In this document: one piece after another, positions 1 to 6,765 of the stretch
Layout of the letters: every line of letters starts with the position of its first letter
Position numbering within the stretch: position 1 is the first letter of the stretch
Assembly (NCBI GenBank): GCA_025999255.1
Contig: BNXB01000072.1
Span: 1-6,765, forward strand
Reading direction: 5' to 3'
Length of the DNA: 6,765 nt
DNA from: Bacteroidia bacterium
Lineage (GTDB): Bacteria; Bacteroidota; Bacteroidia; Bacteroidales; Azobacteroidaceae
Position numbers and translations under genes: made by a program
Notes under the pieces: generated by a model
Databases searched by the model: none
The model's input: the letters and a program-made list of their open reading frames with translations, nothing else
Told to the model about the DNA's origin: nothing

Positions 1-1
1 T

Positions 2-100
2 TTAGAAACAGATGCCGAATTGTTAATGCAAAATTTAATCTCTGAAAATGAGAAACTTAGTAAAATGTTAAATTTTAATTCCTTTAGGCAAGCGGGGTAA
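2..100 (+). CDS. C-terminal end of an unidentified protein (partial, cut by left edge)
   Basis: The frame starting at base 2 is open for 32 codons and ends with TAA at 98-100; the other two plus frames are closed early. The visible tail has a helical, charged and leucine-rich stretch (ELLMQNLISENEKLSKML), which could be an amphipathic helix or short coiled coil, followed by a polar end (NFNSFRQAG). I do not recognise the family from so little, and no function is proposed. It lies on the same strand as the aldo/keto reductase, 44 bp upstream, with neither a terminator hairpin nor a TAnnTTTG promoter element between them, so the two could be co-transcribed. An open frame of this length could also occur by chance at a window edge. 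Confidence 0.45.
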   Translation, partial: LETDAELLMQNLISENEKLSKMLNFNSFRQAG

Positions 101-144
101 AGAAGCTTGCGAAAGTTAAATTAATTAGTTACAACAAAAATATC

Positions 145-1035
145 ATGGATAAAATAAATCGGCGTAAATTTATTCGGACAGGGTTAACCGGAGTTACCGG
201 CCTGTCCATTATAGGCTCAGGAATAATCAATTCAGGGTTTACGATTTCCGGAAATTCCGTTGTTGATAAGGTAAAACTTGGAGAATCCGGATTAACTGTT
301 TCCCGTATCGCTATGGGAACAGGGACGATTGGCTATAATAAATCATCGAACCAAACCCGGTTAGGCATGGATAAATTTGTCAAATTAGCTCATCATGCCT
401 ATGACCGGGGAATCAATTTTTATGATATGGCCGATGGATACGGTTCTCATCCGTATGTAGGCGCTGCTATAAAAACCTTACCCCGCGAGAAAGTAATTTT
501 AATGACTAAAATCTGGACATATGAAGAAGGCTCAAAAGAAATTGAACCTGTTGATAAAGTTCTTGACCGTTACAGGACAGAAATAGGAAGCGATTATCTC
601 GATATACTCCTTATGCACTGCATGACGAAGGGAGATTGGAACAAAACAAGAAAATATTACATGGACGCTCTTGCAAAAGCAAAGCAAGATGGAATAATTA
701 AGGCGGTAGGAGTGTCATGTCACAATATAGATGCCTTAGCTGAAGCTGCTGTCAATCCATGGGTCGATGTGATTATGGCCCGTCTTAATCCGTTTGGTAC
801 GGCTATGGACGGAACACCGGAAGCTGTTAATGAGATTCTTGCAAAAGCAAAAAGAAATGGGAAAGGTGTTATCGGAATGAAAATTTTTGGAGAAGGGAAA
901 CATGTTAGCGATGACGAACGTCAAAAATCTATTACGTTTGCGCTCACCAAAGGAAATATCCATTGCATGACACTTGGATTGGAATCGGAAGTCCAACTGG
1001 ACGATGCTGTTGAAAAGGTAATGGCTCTTGCGTAA
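145..1035 (+). CDS. Tat-signal aldo/keto reductase
   Basis: A 296-residue member of the aldo/keto reductase superfamily, (beta/alpha)8-barrel enzymes that reduce carbonyls or oxidise alcohols with NAD(P)H. The catalytic tetrad is complete: Asp94 and Tyr99 in DMADGYG, Lys122 in MTKIW, and His158 in LLMHCM. The motif GVSCH (189-193) resembles the G-x-S-x-H found in the aldo/keto reductases that carry a C-terminal ferredoxin domain (COG1453-like), but this protein ends right after the barrel (last helix about 282-296) and has no CxxCxxC cluster. The N-terminus has a twin-arginine motif (NRRKFIR, residues 5-11) followed by a Gly/Ile-rich hydrophobic stretch to about residue 30, which predicts export of the folded enzyme to the periplasm. 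No clear Ala-x-Ala cleavage site or lipobox is seen. The start at 145 is the only one that keeps the Tat signal; it follows an A-rich leader without a Shine-Dalgarno sequence. The physiological substrate is unknown. Confidence 0.9.
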   Translation: MDKINRRKFIRTGLTGVTGLSIIGSGIINSGFTISGNSVVDKVKLGESGLTVSRIAMGTGTIGYNKSSNQTRLGMDKFVKLAHHAYDRGINFYDMADGYGSHPYVGAAIKTLPREKVILMTKIWTYEEGSKEIEPVDKVLDRYRTEIGSDYLDILLMHCMTKGDWNKTRKYYMDALAKAKQDGIIKAVGVSCHNIDALAEAAVNPWVDVIMARLNPFGTAMDGTPEAVNEILAKAKRNGKGVIGMKIFGEGKHVSDDERQKSITFALTKGNIHCMTLGLESEVQLDDAVEKVMALA

Positions 1036-1066
1036 ATTCAGAACAGACTTTAGATGTGTGATGTTT
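1036..1066. other. Short convergent intergenic gap without visible terminator
   Basis: The reductase (plus) and the TolC-family gene (minus) end tail to tail with 31 bp between their stop codons. The gap contains a short T run (1064-1068, reading on the plus strand), but I find no GC-rich inverted repeat in front of it on either strand. Transcripts from the two sides may therefore overlap in their 3' ends, or termination may be factor-dependent. Confidence 0.6.
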
Positions 1067-2407
1067 TTATTCCAGATATCCTGTGATTTGGCCGCTTATC
1101 TGCATCAGGGAAATTTCACACAATTTTGTATTGTAGGAAGCAAGGAGTAACCTTTCTTCCGCCTCAAGAAGGCTGTTTTGAGCCTCTCTGAGTTCGATTC
1201 CGGACAATTCTCCTAATTTATATCTTTCGATAGCAATGTCGTAGTTCTCACGGGCTGTTTCAAGATTTTCCTTTTCCAGGTTCAAGAGGTCGAGGTTATT
1301 CTCATAAGCCATCCAGATGTTGGCGAGATTGGCTTTCAGCCCTAACTCTATTTGTTTGTATTGTAATTCCTGATTCTGGATTTGGAGAGTCGCATTTTTC
1401 TGTTCCCGTTTGCGGTTGAATCCATCAAAGATATTAAACCCTAAGGTTATACCGTAATTGAGTCCCATGGTCTTCTGACGATCGTAAGTCCCCATTTCAT
1501 ACATGTTTTGAGTATATCCGTAACCGGCATTTAGCTTCAGGTAAGGAAAATTACGGCTCTTAACGGCTTTGTAATCCAGTTCACTGATCCGTTTGTTTTT
1601 CTCTGAAATAAGGAGTAATGAGTTATACAACATGGTTTTTTCACTGAGGTCGGTTTCTTGAAGCGTCTTATCGGGAATAATTACGGAATCTGCGACGAGA
1701 AGCATTTGTGACACATTGTCCAGAGCCATCAATTGGTTCAGTGTAATACGTGAACTGTATAATACTTCCTGTTGTTTTATCAGATTAGAACTGTCGGTAT
1801 TGAAGTCAACGCGGGCTTGTTGCAGGTCTAATCTCGACATGGAACCGATATTATACCGTGCTTCGACAATTCTTACCCGTTCTTTCGACAGGGAAACGGC
1901 ATACTTCAAATTAGCCAACCGGATGTTTTGCCTTACGTAATTGTAATACTCCGAAGTCAGTCCGGAAATGAAATCCTCAATAGCCAACCGGGTATTAAGT
2001 TCTCCCATTTGTTTTAATTCTTTCAGTTTTTCGTATTTGGCCTGAATTTGGAATCCGTCGAAAACAGTCCAGTTTAAATTGACTCCGGCATTGAGTGTTT
2101 GGTTGTCTATTCCGTTGTTTTTGACCGTTTCTCCGGTGGCTGCCGATTTTTGTTCGATATTGTTCAAAGTTCCGGAATATCCTGCACTCAGATCAATGGT
2201 GGGTAGGTATCCGGCATTTCCGGTTGTATAGTTATTGTCCGATATTTTTTGTTCGTTACGGACGATCCTGATGTCATAGTTTTGTTTTAATCCGATCTCC
2301 AGACAGTGCTTTAAGTCTAAAATTTCTTGTGCGGACATCGGAATTGAAACCAAAAAAGAAAGGGTAAAAACTATTGTCTGAAATATAATGGAAAATCTCT
2401 TCTTCAT
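1067..2407 (-). CDS. TolC-family outer-membrane efflux channel
   Basis: A 446-residue outer-membrane factor, the exit duct of the tripartite pump encoded with it. A signal peptide is clear: KKR, a hydrophobic core at about 7-22, and probable cleavage near Ala26 (SA|QE); no lipobox Cys is present, so it is not predicted to be a lipoprotein. The TolC fold's internal duplication is visible. The beta-strand motif NWTVFDGFQ (112-120) recurs as GFNIFDGFN (323-331), and the helix motif RYNIGSMSRLDLQQAR (184-199) recurs as RYKLGELSGIELREAQ (395-410). Long heptad-like helices lie between them (about 138-225 and 345-435), as expected for the periplasmic tunnel. The length is normal for the family. The start codon overlaps the stop of the RND gene by 4 bp, so the gene is the last of the operon and probably translationally coupled. 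The specific substrate is not deducible. Confidence 0.95.
   Translation of the reverse strand: MKKRFSIIFQTIVFTLSFLVSIPMSAQEILDLKHCLEIGLKQNYDIRIVRNEQKISDNNYTTGNAGYLPTIDLSAGYSGTLNNIEQKSAATGETVKNNGIDNQTLNAGVNLNWTVFDGFQIQAKYEKLKELKQMGELNTRLAIEDFISGLTSEYYNYVRQNIRLANLKYAVSLSKERVRIVEARYNIGSMSRLDLQQARVDFNTDSSNLIKQQEVLYSSRITLNQLMALDNVSQMLLVADSVIIPDKTLQETDLSEKTMLYNSLLLISEKNKRISELDYKAVKSRNFPYLKLNAGYGYTQNMYEMGTYDRQKTMGLNYGITLGFNIFDGFNRKREQKNATLQIQNQELQYKQIELGLKANLANIWMAYENNLDLLNLEKENLETARENYDIAIERYKLGELSGIELREAQNSLLEAEERLLLASYNTKLCEISLMQISGQITGYLE
2404..2407 (-). other. ATGA stop/start overlap between pump and channel genes
   Basis: On the minus strand the tetranucleotide ATGA holds the ATG of the TolC-family gene and the TGA of the RND gene in different frames. 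Such overlaps allow terminating ribosomes to restart on the next gene, which fits co-production of two parts of one complex. It also supports this TolC start, since it leads directly into a good signal peptide. Confidence 0.9.
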
Positions 2408-5400
2408 TTTTTGTGCCTGTTTGTTGAAATTATCATATACATACCCGGAACGACGAACATTGTGAGGAAGGTAGAAACGATCATACCTCCGACTACAGCT
2501 ACTCCCATGGCGATTCGTCCATTGGCGCCTTCACCGGAAGCAAATGCCAACGGTAGAATTCCTAACACAGTAGAAAAACTGGTCATTAGAATAGGACGCA
2601 GACGTTGTACCGATGCGTCTCGCAATGCATCGAGTTTCGACATGCCTGCTTCCTGACGTTGATTGGCAAATTCCACAATCAAAATACCGTTTTTGGCCAC
2701 CAGACCGATCAGCATAATGATCCCGATTTGACTGAAAATATTCATGGTGATATTGCCGAAATACATGAAAATCAAGGCTCCGGCGATTGCCAACGGTACT
2801 GTAAACATAATAACGAACGGATCCTTGAAACTTTCGAACTGAGCTGCTAAAATCAGGAAAATGAGCACTAAAGCCAGAATAAAAGCAAACATCAAGCTGG
2901 AGGAACTTTCCCGGAATTCTTTGGATTCTCCGGACAAAGCCGTACGGAATGATTCATCCAGGGTTTCTTTTGCAATCCTGTCCATTTCTTCCAATCCTTC
3001 TCCAATGGTGACGCCTTTTGCCAGTCCGGAGGAAACCGTAGCCGATTTAAATCGGTTGTAGCGGTAAAGGGTAGGTGGGGCAACACTTTCCTGAAGAGAA
3101 ACAAGATTGTCTAACTGTACCATTTCTCCGGATTGATTTTTAATATAGATGGATTTCAAATCCAGCGGAGTGTTCCGTTGTTGGCGGTTGATTTCCCCAA
3201 GAATCTGGTATTGCTTGCCGTTCATGTAGAAGTAACCCATCCGTTGTCCGCTGAGGGCATATTGTAGTGTTTGGCCGATATCCCGTGTACTGACTCCCAA
3301 TAAGCCGGCTTTATCACGATTAATTTCGATCCGTGTTTCAGGTTTGGTAAACTTCAGATTTACGTCTGCCATTTGGAATTTCGGACTTTCATTTACTTTT
3401 TCCATAAATTTCGGAATAAATTCCTGTAGTTTATCAAGAGACGGAGCTTGCAGTACATATTGGATCGGCATACTGGCCCGGCGTCCGCCAAAAGTAGATT
3501 GCTGCTGAACGAAAGCGCGGGCTTCGGTTTCTTTCCGGACTACGCCTGAAATTTCGTCTGCTATTTCCATCTGGCTCCGTTCACGTTCTTTAAGATCCGG
3601 AAGCATTATACGCACAAAACCGAAACCTGAACGAATCAGAGTTACATTAAGTCGTTTTTCGGTAGCAATTGAATCCGAGATTTCCGAAATTTTCATGGTG
3701 TAGTCCCTGTAATACTCGTAAGTTGCACCTTCCGGCACCCTGGTGTTGATTGTAATTTGAGAACGGTCTTCCAAAGGAGCCATTTCAGCCGGAATTTTTG
3801 TCCAGAGGAATCCGATAATAACCAATGTAACGAGGATTATGGGGATAATGATAATTTTTCTTTTAAGGATTGCGTCCAGGCTTTTTCCGTAAATACGTAT
3901 CATACCATCAAAAAAGGGCTCTGTTTTAGTGTATAACCAATTTTGTTTTTCCCTTCTTTTAAGAATTTTTGTCGCCAGCATCGGAGAGAAAGTCAAAGCT
4001 ACAAATGCGGAAATAAGTACGGAACCGGAGACCACAATACTGAATTCTTTGAAAAGTCGCCCGGTCATCCCTTGCAGGAATACAATAGGAAAGAATACGG
4101 CAACCAGGGTAATGGTAGTAGAGATTACGGCAAAGAAAATTTCTTTAGAACCTTCGACACCGGCTTCCCGGGGACTCATCCCTTTTTCAATGCGGACATA
4201 AATATTTTCGGTTACTACGATAGCATCGTCCACAACCAGCCCTACAGCCAGTACTACTGCTAACATGGACAGTACATTGATGGAAAATCCGGCAATATAC
4301 ATGATGAAAAAGGCTCCGATCAACGAAACAGGTATTACTACACAGGGTACTAAAGTCACACGCCAGTCACGCAGGAAGATGAAAATGATCAGAACTACCA
4401 GCAAGAAAGCAATGTAAATGGTTTCCTCTACTTCATTGATAGATGCCCTGATAAATTTGGTATTGTCAAAAGCAATATAAACTTTTACATCTTCCGGGAG
4501 GTCTTTTTTCATCTGTTCCAATCGCCGGTTGACTTCGTCTGAGATATCAATCTGGTTGGCTCCGGGCTGAGGGATTATTACGCACCCTACCATGGGGACT
4601 CCATTCCCGACCATAATGCTACGGAGGTCTTCCGCATCCAGTTCGGCAGTTCCGACATCGCTGAAACGCACGATATTGTAATTATCTTCTTTGATAATCA
4701 GATTATTAAATTCTTCCGGGGTTTTCATCAATCCTAAGGTACGGATACTGAGTTGCATCTTGTCTCCTTCGATGTTTCCGGAAGGAAGCTCCACGTTTTC
4801 CCGGTCGATGGCATTTTTCACGTCGATAGGAGTGATATTGTATGCCGCCATTTTGGTCGGATCGAGCCAGAGTCTCATAGAGTAACGTTTTTCACCCCAG
4901 ATACTTACAGAGCTTACATTCGGAATGGTTTGCAATCGTTCCTTGATTGTCAAATCGGCGATTTCCGATAATTCAAGTAAGGATCGTTTTTCGCTTTGTA
5001 CGCTCACCTGCATGATGGGGTCCGAATCGGCATCCGCTTTGGATACCGTAGGCGGGTCACAATCACGGGGAAGAAAACGTTGTGCTCTGGAAACTTTGTC
5101 ACGTACGTCATTCGCTGCTGTTTCCAGATCTACCTCAAGTTCGAATTCGACTGTGATACGACATGAACCCTGGCTACTACTACTGGTAAGAGACCGGATT
5201 CCGGGAATCCCATTGATATTTTGTTCCAGAGGCTCCGTAATCTGATTTTCGATAACATCGGCATTGGCTCCAGGATAAGTTACATCCACCGAAATGATAG
5301 GATTATCCACGCTGGGATATTCGCGAATACCAAGATAGGAATACCCGATAAAGCCCATCAGAAGGATAATCAAAACGAATACCGTAGATAAAACGGGTCT

Positions 5401-5427
5401 TTTTATACTTAATTCCGAAATATTCAT
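2404..5427 (-). CDS. RND (HAE-1) efflux pump, inner-membrane proton-driven permease
   Basis: A 1007-residue AcrB/MexB-type pump (AcrB has 1049), probably a homotrimer that exports hydrophobic or amphiphilic compounds by proton antiport. The N-terminus SIKRPV (7-12) is typical. Twelve membrane segments are seen, roughly at 12-30, 335-352, 357-378, 385-407, 431-452, 463-486, 523-541, 845-862, 868-889, 897-918, 947-964 and 973-998, with two large periplasmic loops (about 31-334 and 542-844). Proton-relay residues are conserved: Asp400 and Asp401 in GLVVDDAIVVTEN (AcrB Asp407/408), Lys912 in GLVAKNGILIVEF (AcrB Lys940), and RLRPILMTS (942-950). The pair Asp-Asp with Lys marks the drug-efflux (HAE) class, not the heavy-metal class. 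Compared with AcrB, the loop after GFGF (601-604) is several residues shorter. The gene starts 3 bp after the adaptor's stop and overlaps the channel gene by 4 bp. Substrate range cannot be predicted from sequence. Confidence 0.97.
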   Translation of the reverse strand: MNISELSIKRPVLSTVFVLIILLMGFIGYSYLGIREYPSVDNPIISVDVTYPGANADVIENQITEPLEQNINGIPGIRSLTSSSSQGSCRITVEFELEVDLETAANDVRDKVSRAQRFLPRDCDPPTVSKADADSDPIMQVSVQSEKRSLLELSEIADLTIKERLQTIPNVSSVSIWGEKRYSMRLWLDPTKMAAYNITPIDVKNAIDRENVELPSGNIEGDKMQLSIRTLGLMKTPEEFNNLIIKEDNYNIVRFSDVGTAELDAEDLRSIMVGNGVPMVGCVIIPQPGANQIDISDEVNRRLEQMKKDLPEDVKVYIAFDNTKFIRASINEVEETIYIAFLLVVLIIFIFLRDWRVTLVPCVVIPVSLIGAFFIMYIAGFSINVLSMLAVVLAVGLVVDDAIVVTENIYVRIEKGMSPREAGVEGSKEIFFAVISTTITLVAVFFPIVFLQGMTGRLFKEFSIVVSGSVLISAFVALTFSPMLATKILKRREKQNWLYTKTEPFFDGMIRIYGKSLDAILKRKIIIIPIILVTLVIIGFLWTKIPAEMAPLEDRSQITINTRVPEGATYEYYRDYTMKISEISDSIATEKRLNVTLIRSGFGFVRIMLPDLKERERSQMEIADEISGVVRKETEARAFVQQQSTFGGRRASMPIQYVLQAPSLDKLQEFIPKFMEKVNESPKFQMADVNLKFTKPETRIEINRDKAGLLGVSTRDIGQTLQYALSGQRMGYFYMNGKQYQILGEINRQQRNTPLDLKSIYIKNQSGEMVQLDNLVSLQESVAPPTLYRYNRFKSATVSSGLAKGVTIGEGLEEMDRIAKETLDESFRTALSGESKEFRESSSSLMFAFILALVLIFLILAAQFESFKDPFVIMFTVPLAIAGALIFMYFGNITMNIFSQIGIIMLIGLVAKNGILIVEFANQRQEAGMSKLDALRDASVQRLRPILMTSFSTVLGILPLAFASGEGANGRIAMGVAVVGGMIVSTFLTMFVVPGMYMIISTNRHKK

Positions 5428-5430
5428 AGC

Positions 5431-6531
5431 TTACTCAATGAAATGATCAATTTTTACCGGCATTCCGTCCCTTATTTGCATCACTCCTGTCACGATCAGG
5501 GTATCTCCCGGAGATAATCCTTGCAGAATCTGAACTTCATTGGCAGTACGCAGGCCTTTTTTCAGCTCGACTTGTTGAGCTTTTCCGTTTTTGTATATGT
5601 AGGTAATATCACGTCCCATTTCTGCGATAATAGCTTCACTGGGAACTGTAAGCGCATTTTTTATTTCGTTTAGACTGATTTCTATCATTGCCGATCGTCC
5701 CGGTTGCAGGCGTCTATTGGAATTAGGATAAATTGCGCGGGCTTTCAAAGTACGGGTTTTCATATCGACTTTTGACTCCACTGCATAAACAGATGCATGA
5801 TGTGTATTCAAGTCATTTTCAACTTTAAAGGAAAGGGGTGTACCCGGCACAATTTCAGACGCAATTTTTTCATTAATGGAGAATTCAATTTTCAAAGGAA
5901 CTATCTTTGTCAATTTGACAACTATGGTGGAAGGAGAGGCGTAAGTACCTTCGCTTACCTGACGCAAACCTATTTCTCCGTCAAATGGAGCCCGAAGTTC
6001 GGTTTGATTGATTCTAGCCTTTACCAGCTCGATATCAGCATTTAATTTCTCAAGTTCGGTTGTTACTTGTTCGTATGTTTCTTTACTTACCGCATCTTTT
6101 TCCAATAAAGCTTTCTGACGGTAAACCCGATCTTCTGTCAACGGAATCTGGGCCTGTAATTTTTTTAATTCGGCTTGTAGTGGACTATCATTGACCTTAG
6201 CCAACAAATCTCCCTTTTTAACGAGACTCCCTTCCTTGAAATAAATGTTGGTAATTTTACCTGAGGTTTCAAAGGATAAATCGACTTCTTCGTCGGGAAT
6301 AAGGCTCCCGAAGGTATGAAATACATCATTCAGAGTTTTGTATTTCAGTACTTGTGCATTGATATTCAAGGCTCTGTCTCCTTTTCCCTGCCCCTGACCT
6401 CCTCTCATGGACGCTTGGATTTCACTTTCCTTTTCAGCGGAAAAATAACGGCGGATGGAAGGATAGAATGCCATTCCTAAAACAAAAAGGACGATGACAA
6501 TAGCTAGTGTAAGTCTTATGCTTTTCTTCAT
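5431..6531 (-). CDS. Periplasmic adaptor (membrane fusion protein) of the RND pump
   Basis: A 366-residue HlyD/AcrA-type adaptor that bridges the inner-membrane pump and the outer-membrane channel. A hydrophobic segment at about 6-23 after KKSIR anchors or exports it; there is no lipobox Cys, so it differs from lipid-anchored AcrA and may be held by an uncleaved helix. A Gly/Gln-rich linker (RGGQGQGKG, 43-51) follows. The two halves of the lipoyl (barrel-sandwich) domain are at about 82-116 (FETSGKITNIYFKEGSLVKKGD) and 177-208 (TELRAPFDGEIGLRQVSEG), separated by a helical hairpin of about 60 residues. The beta-barrel domain spans roughly 210-286 and includes RRLQPGRSAMIEI (273-285). The membrane-proximal domain, about 290-362, starts at LTVPSEAII. 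It is the first gene of the operon. The start at 6531 follows the A-rich leader AAAAAAATTTAGT and gives the signal-anchor; no Shine-Dalgarno sequence is seen. Confidence 0.95.
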   Translation of the reverse strand: MKKSIRLTLAIVIVLFVLGMAFYPSIRRYFSAEKESEIQASMRGGQGQGKGDRALNINAQVLKYKTLNDVFHTFGSLIPDEEVDLSFETSGKITNIYFKEGSLVKKGDLLAKVNDSPLQAELKKLQAQIPLTEDRVYRQKALLEKDAVSKETYEQVTTELEKLNADIELVKARINQTELRAPFDGEIGLRQVSEGTYASPSTIVVKLTKIVPLKIEFSINEKIASEIVPGTPLSFKVENDLNTHHASVYAVESKVDMKTRTLKARAIYPNSNRRLQPGRSAMIEISLNEIKNALTVPSEAIIAEMGRDITYIYKNGKAQQVELKKGLRTANEVQILQGLSPGDTLIVTGVMQIRDGMPVKIDHFIE

Positions 6532-6705
6532 ACTAAATTTTTTTGCCGGTGACGGAAATAACGATTAATGCTTGATTGTTGACGATTTTTGTTGTCATAG
6601 GTTTAAAGGCCGTAACATATTTTATGGAAATTATAGTGTTTTTTAATCTTTCTTATGATTATCTTTGACCGGTTTTATGAAATCAACCTCTAATATTGTT
6701 ATCGT
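6532..6705. other. Intergenic region between the efflux operon and a likely divergent gene
   Basis: This AT-rich stretch of 174 bp lies upstream of the adaptor gene (minus) and of the reading frame opening at 6706 (plus), so it should hold the control sites for both. On the plus strand it contains one exact TAnnTTTG element. On the minus strand I find no TTTG at all, so no consensus Bacteroidota promoter for the efflux operon is visible; the nearest is a weak TATGTTAC at 6612-6619. A six-base palindrome ACCGGT (6668-6673) lies at the expected start of the rightward transcript. I see no RNA gene or riboswitch-like structure. Confidence 0.65.
6660..6667 (+). promoter_or_regulatory. Bacteroidota-type -7 promoter element (TATCTTTG)
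   Basis: TATCTTTG matches the Bacteroidota housekeeping -7 consensus TAnnTTTG exactly. A T-rich stretch at 6639-6644 lies about 18-19 bp upstream, where the -33 TTTG element is expected, but it is only a partial match. The expected transcript start is near 6671-6673, giving a leader of about 34 nt before the ATG at 6706. The orientation drives the truncated rightward gene, not the efflux operon. An eight-base pattern with two free positions can occur by chance; its position just before an open frame raises its credibility. Confidence 0.5.
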
Positions 6706-6765
6706 ATGCAAGCTATTGTCAGACTATTTGAAAAGAGTATTTGTTTTGTAATTTTATTAATTTTA
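6706..6765 (+). CDS. N-terminal start of an unidentified exported or membrane protein (partial, cut by right edge)
   Basis: An ATG at 6706 opens a plus-strand frame with no stop for 20 codons up to the window end. An in-frame TAA at 6691-6693 makes this the first possible ATG. The encoded start (MQAIVRLFEKS, then ICFVILLIL) has a basic n-region (Arg6, Lys10) and an uninterrupted hydrophobic run from residue 11, the profile of a signal peptide or first transmembrane helix. It lies 38 bp downstream of a TAnnTTTG promoter element and diverges from the efflux operon, with 174 bp between the two start codons. The family cannot be named from 20 residues. The AT-rich sequence could yield such a frame by chance. 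Confidence 0.5.
   Translation, partial: MQAIVRLFEKSICFVILLIL

Noticed and set aside
736..996. Minus-strand open frame of 86 codons inside the reductase gene
   Set aside because: It lies wholly within a gene with an intact catalytic tetrad and shows no domain, signal or start context of its own; it is a shadow frame.
3943..4263. Plus-strand open frame of 106 codons opposite the RND pump gene (also 3929-4201, 4925-5245 and other frames)
   Set aside because: They are antisense to conserved membrane and porter segments of the pump, have low-complexity or odd composition, and show no recognisable family.
6630..6635. TATAAT on the minus strand upstream of the adaptor gene, resembling an Escherichia coli -10 box
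   Set aside because: No TTGACA-like element lies 16-18 bp upstream, and Bacteroidota housekeeping sigma factors use TAnnTTTG instead. In AT-rich DNA this hexamer is expected by chance.
6668..6673. Palindrome ACCGGT at the predicted start of the rightward transcript as a repressor site
   Set aside because: Symmetry does not extend beyond six bases, so it is too short to support a regulator site.
6694..6719. Direct repeat TATTGT at 6694-6699 and 6714-6719, two helical turns apart, as a possible operator
   Set aside because: Six AT-rich bases repeated once are not enough in this composition, and the second copy lies within the likely coding start at 6706.
1..6765. CRISPR arrays, tRNA or rRNA genes, insertion sequences, attachment sites
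   Set aside because: No regularly spaced repeats, cloverleaf-like segments, transposase motifs or terminal inverted repeats were seen; coding genes fill nearly the whole window.

Overview
The window looks like chromosomal DNA of a Bacteroidota member, probably order Bacteroidales. Three things point there. Composition is moderately AT-rich. No start codon has a Shine-Dalgarno sequence; the gene starts I could examine follow A-rich leaders instead. One intergenic stretch has an exact match (TATCTTTG, 6660-6667) to the Bacteroidota -7 promoter element TAnnTTTG. Genus cannot be decided from the sequence alone.

Layout from left to right. Positions 2-100 hold the last 32 codons of an unidentified plus-strand gene. 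After 44 bp comes a complete plus-strand gene (145-1035) for a Tat-signal aldo/keto reductase with an intact catalytic tetrad. It converges, across only 31 bp, on a three-gene minus-strand operon that fills most of the window (6531 down to 1067). In order of transcription the operon encodes a periplasmic adaptor (membrane fusion protein, 6531-5431), an inner-membrane RND pump of the HAE-1 type (5427-2404) and a TolC-family outer-membrane channel (2407-1067). Gaps are 3 bp and then a 4-bp stop/start overlap, so the three parts of one tripartite efflux pump are probably made together. Positions 6532-6705 are non-coding. At 6706 a plus-strand reading frame opens and runs off the right edge. Its first 20 residues look like a signal peptide or membrane anchor, and the TAnnTTTG element lies 38 bp upstream of it, so it is probably a divergently transcribed gene.

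The operon works as a unit. The RND protein uses the proton gradient (Asp400, Asp401 and Lys912 are present) to capture substrates from the periplasm or inner leaflet. The adaptor joins it to the TolC-like duct, which opens to the outside. The substrate cannot be read from the sequence, and no regulator gene is visible in the window. The reductase is on the opposite strand and has no visible link to the pump.

This is mostly a conventional region. I do not see a new type of system. The points most worth a second look are the truncated divergent gene with its promoter, the exported reductase that lacks a visible partner domain, and the shortened loop in the RND porter domain.
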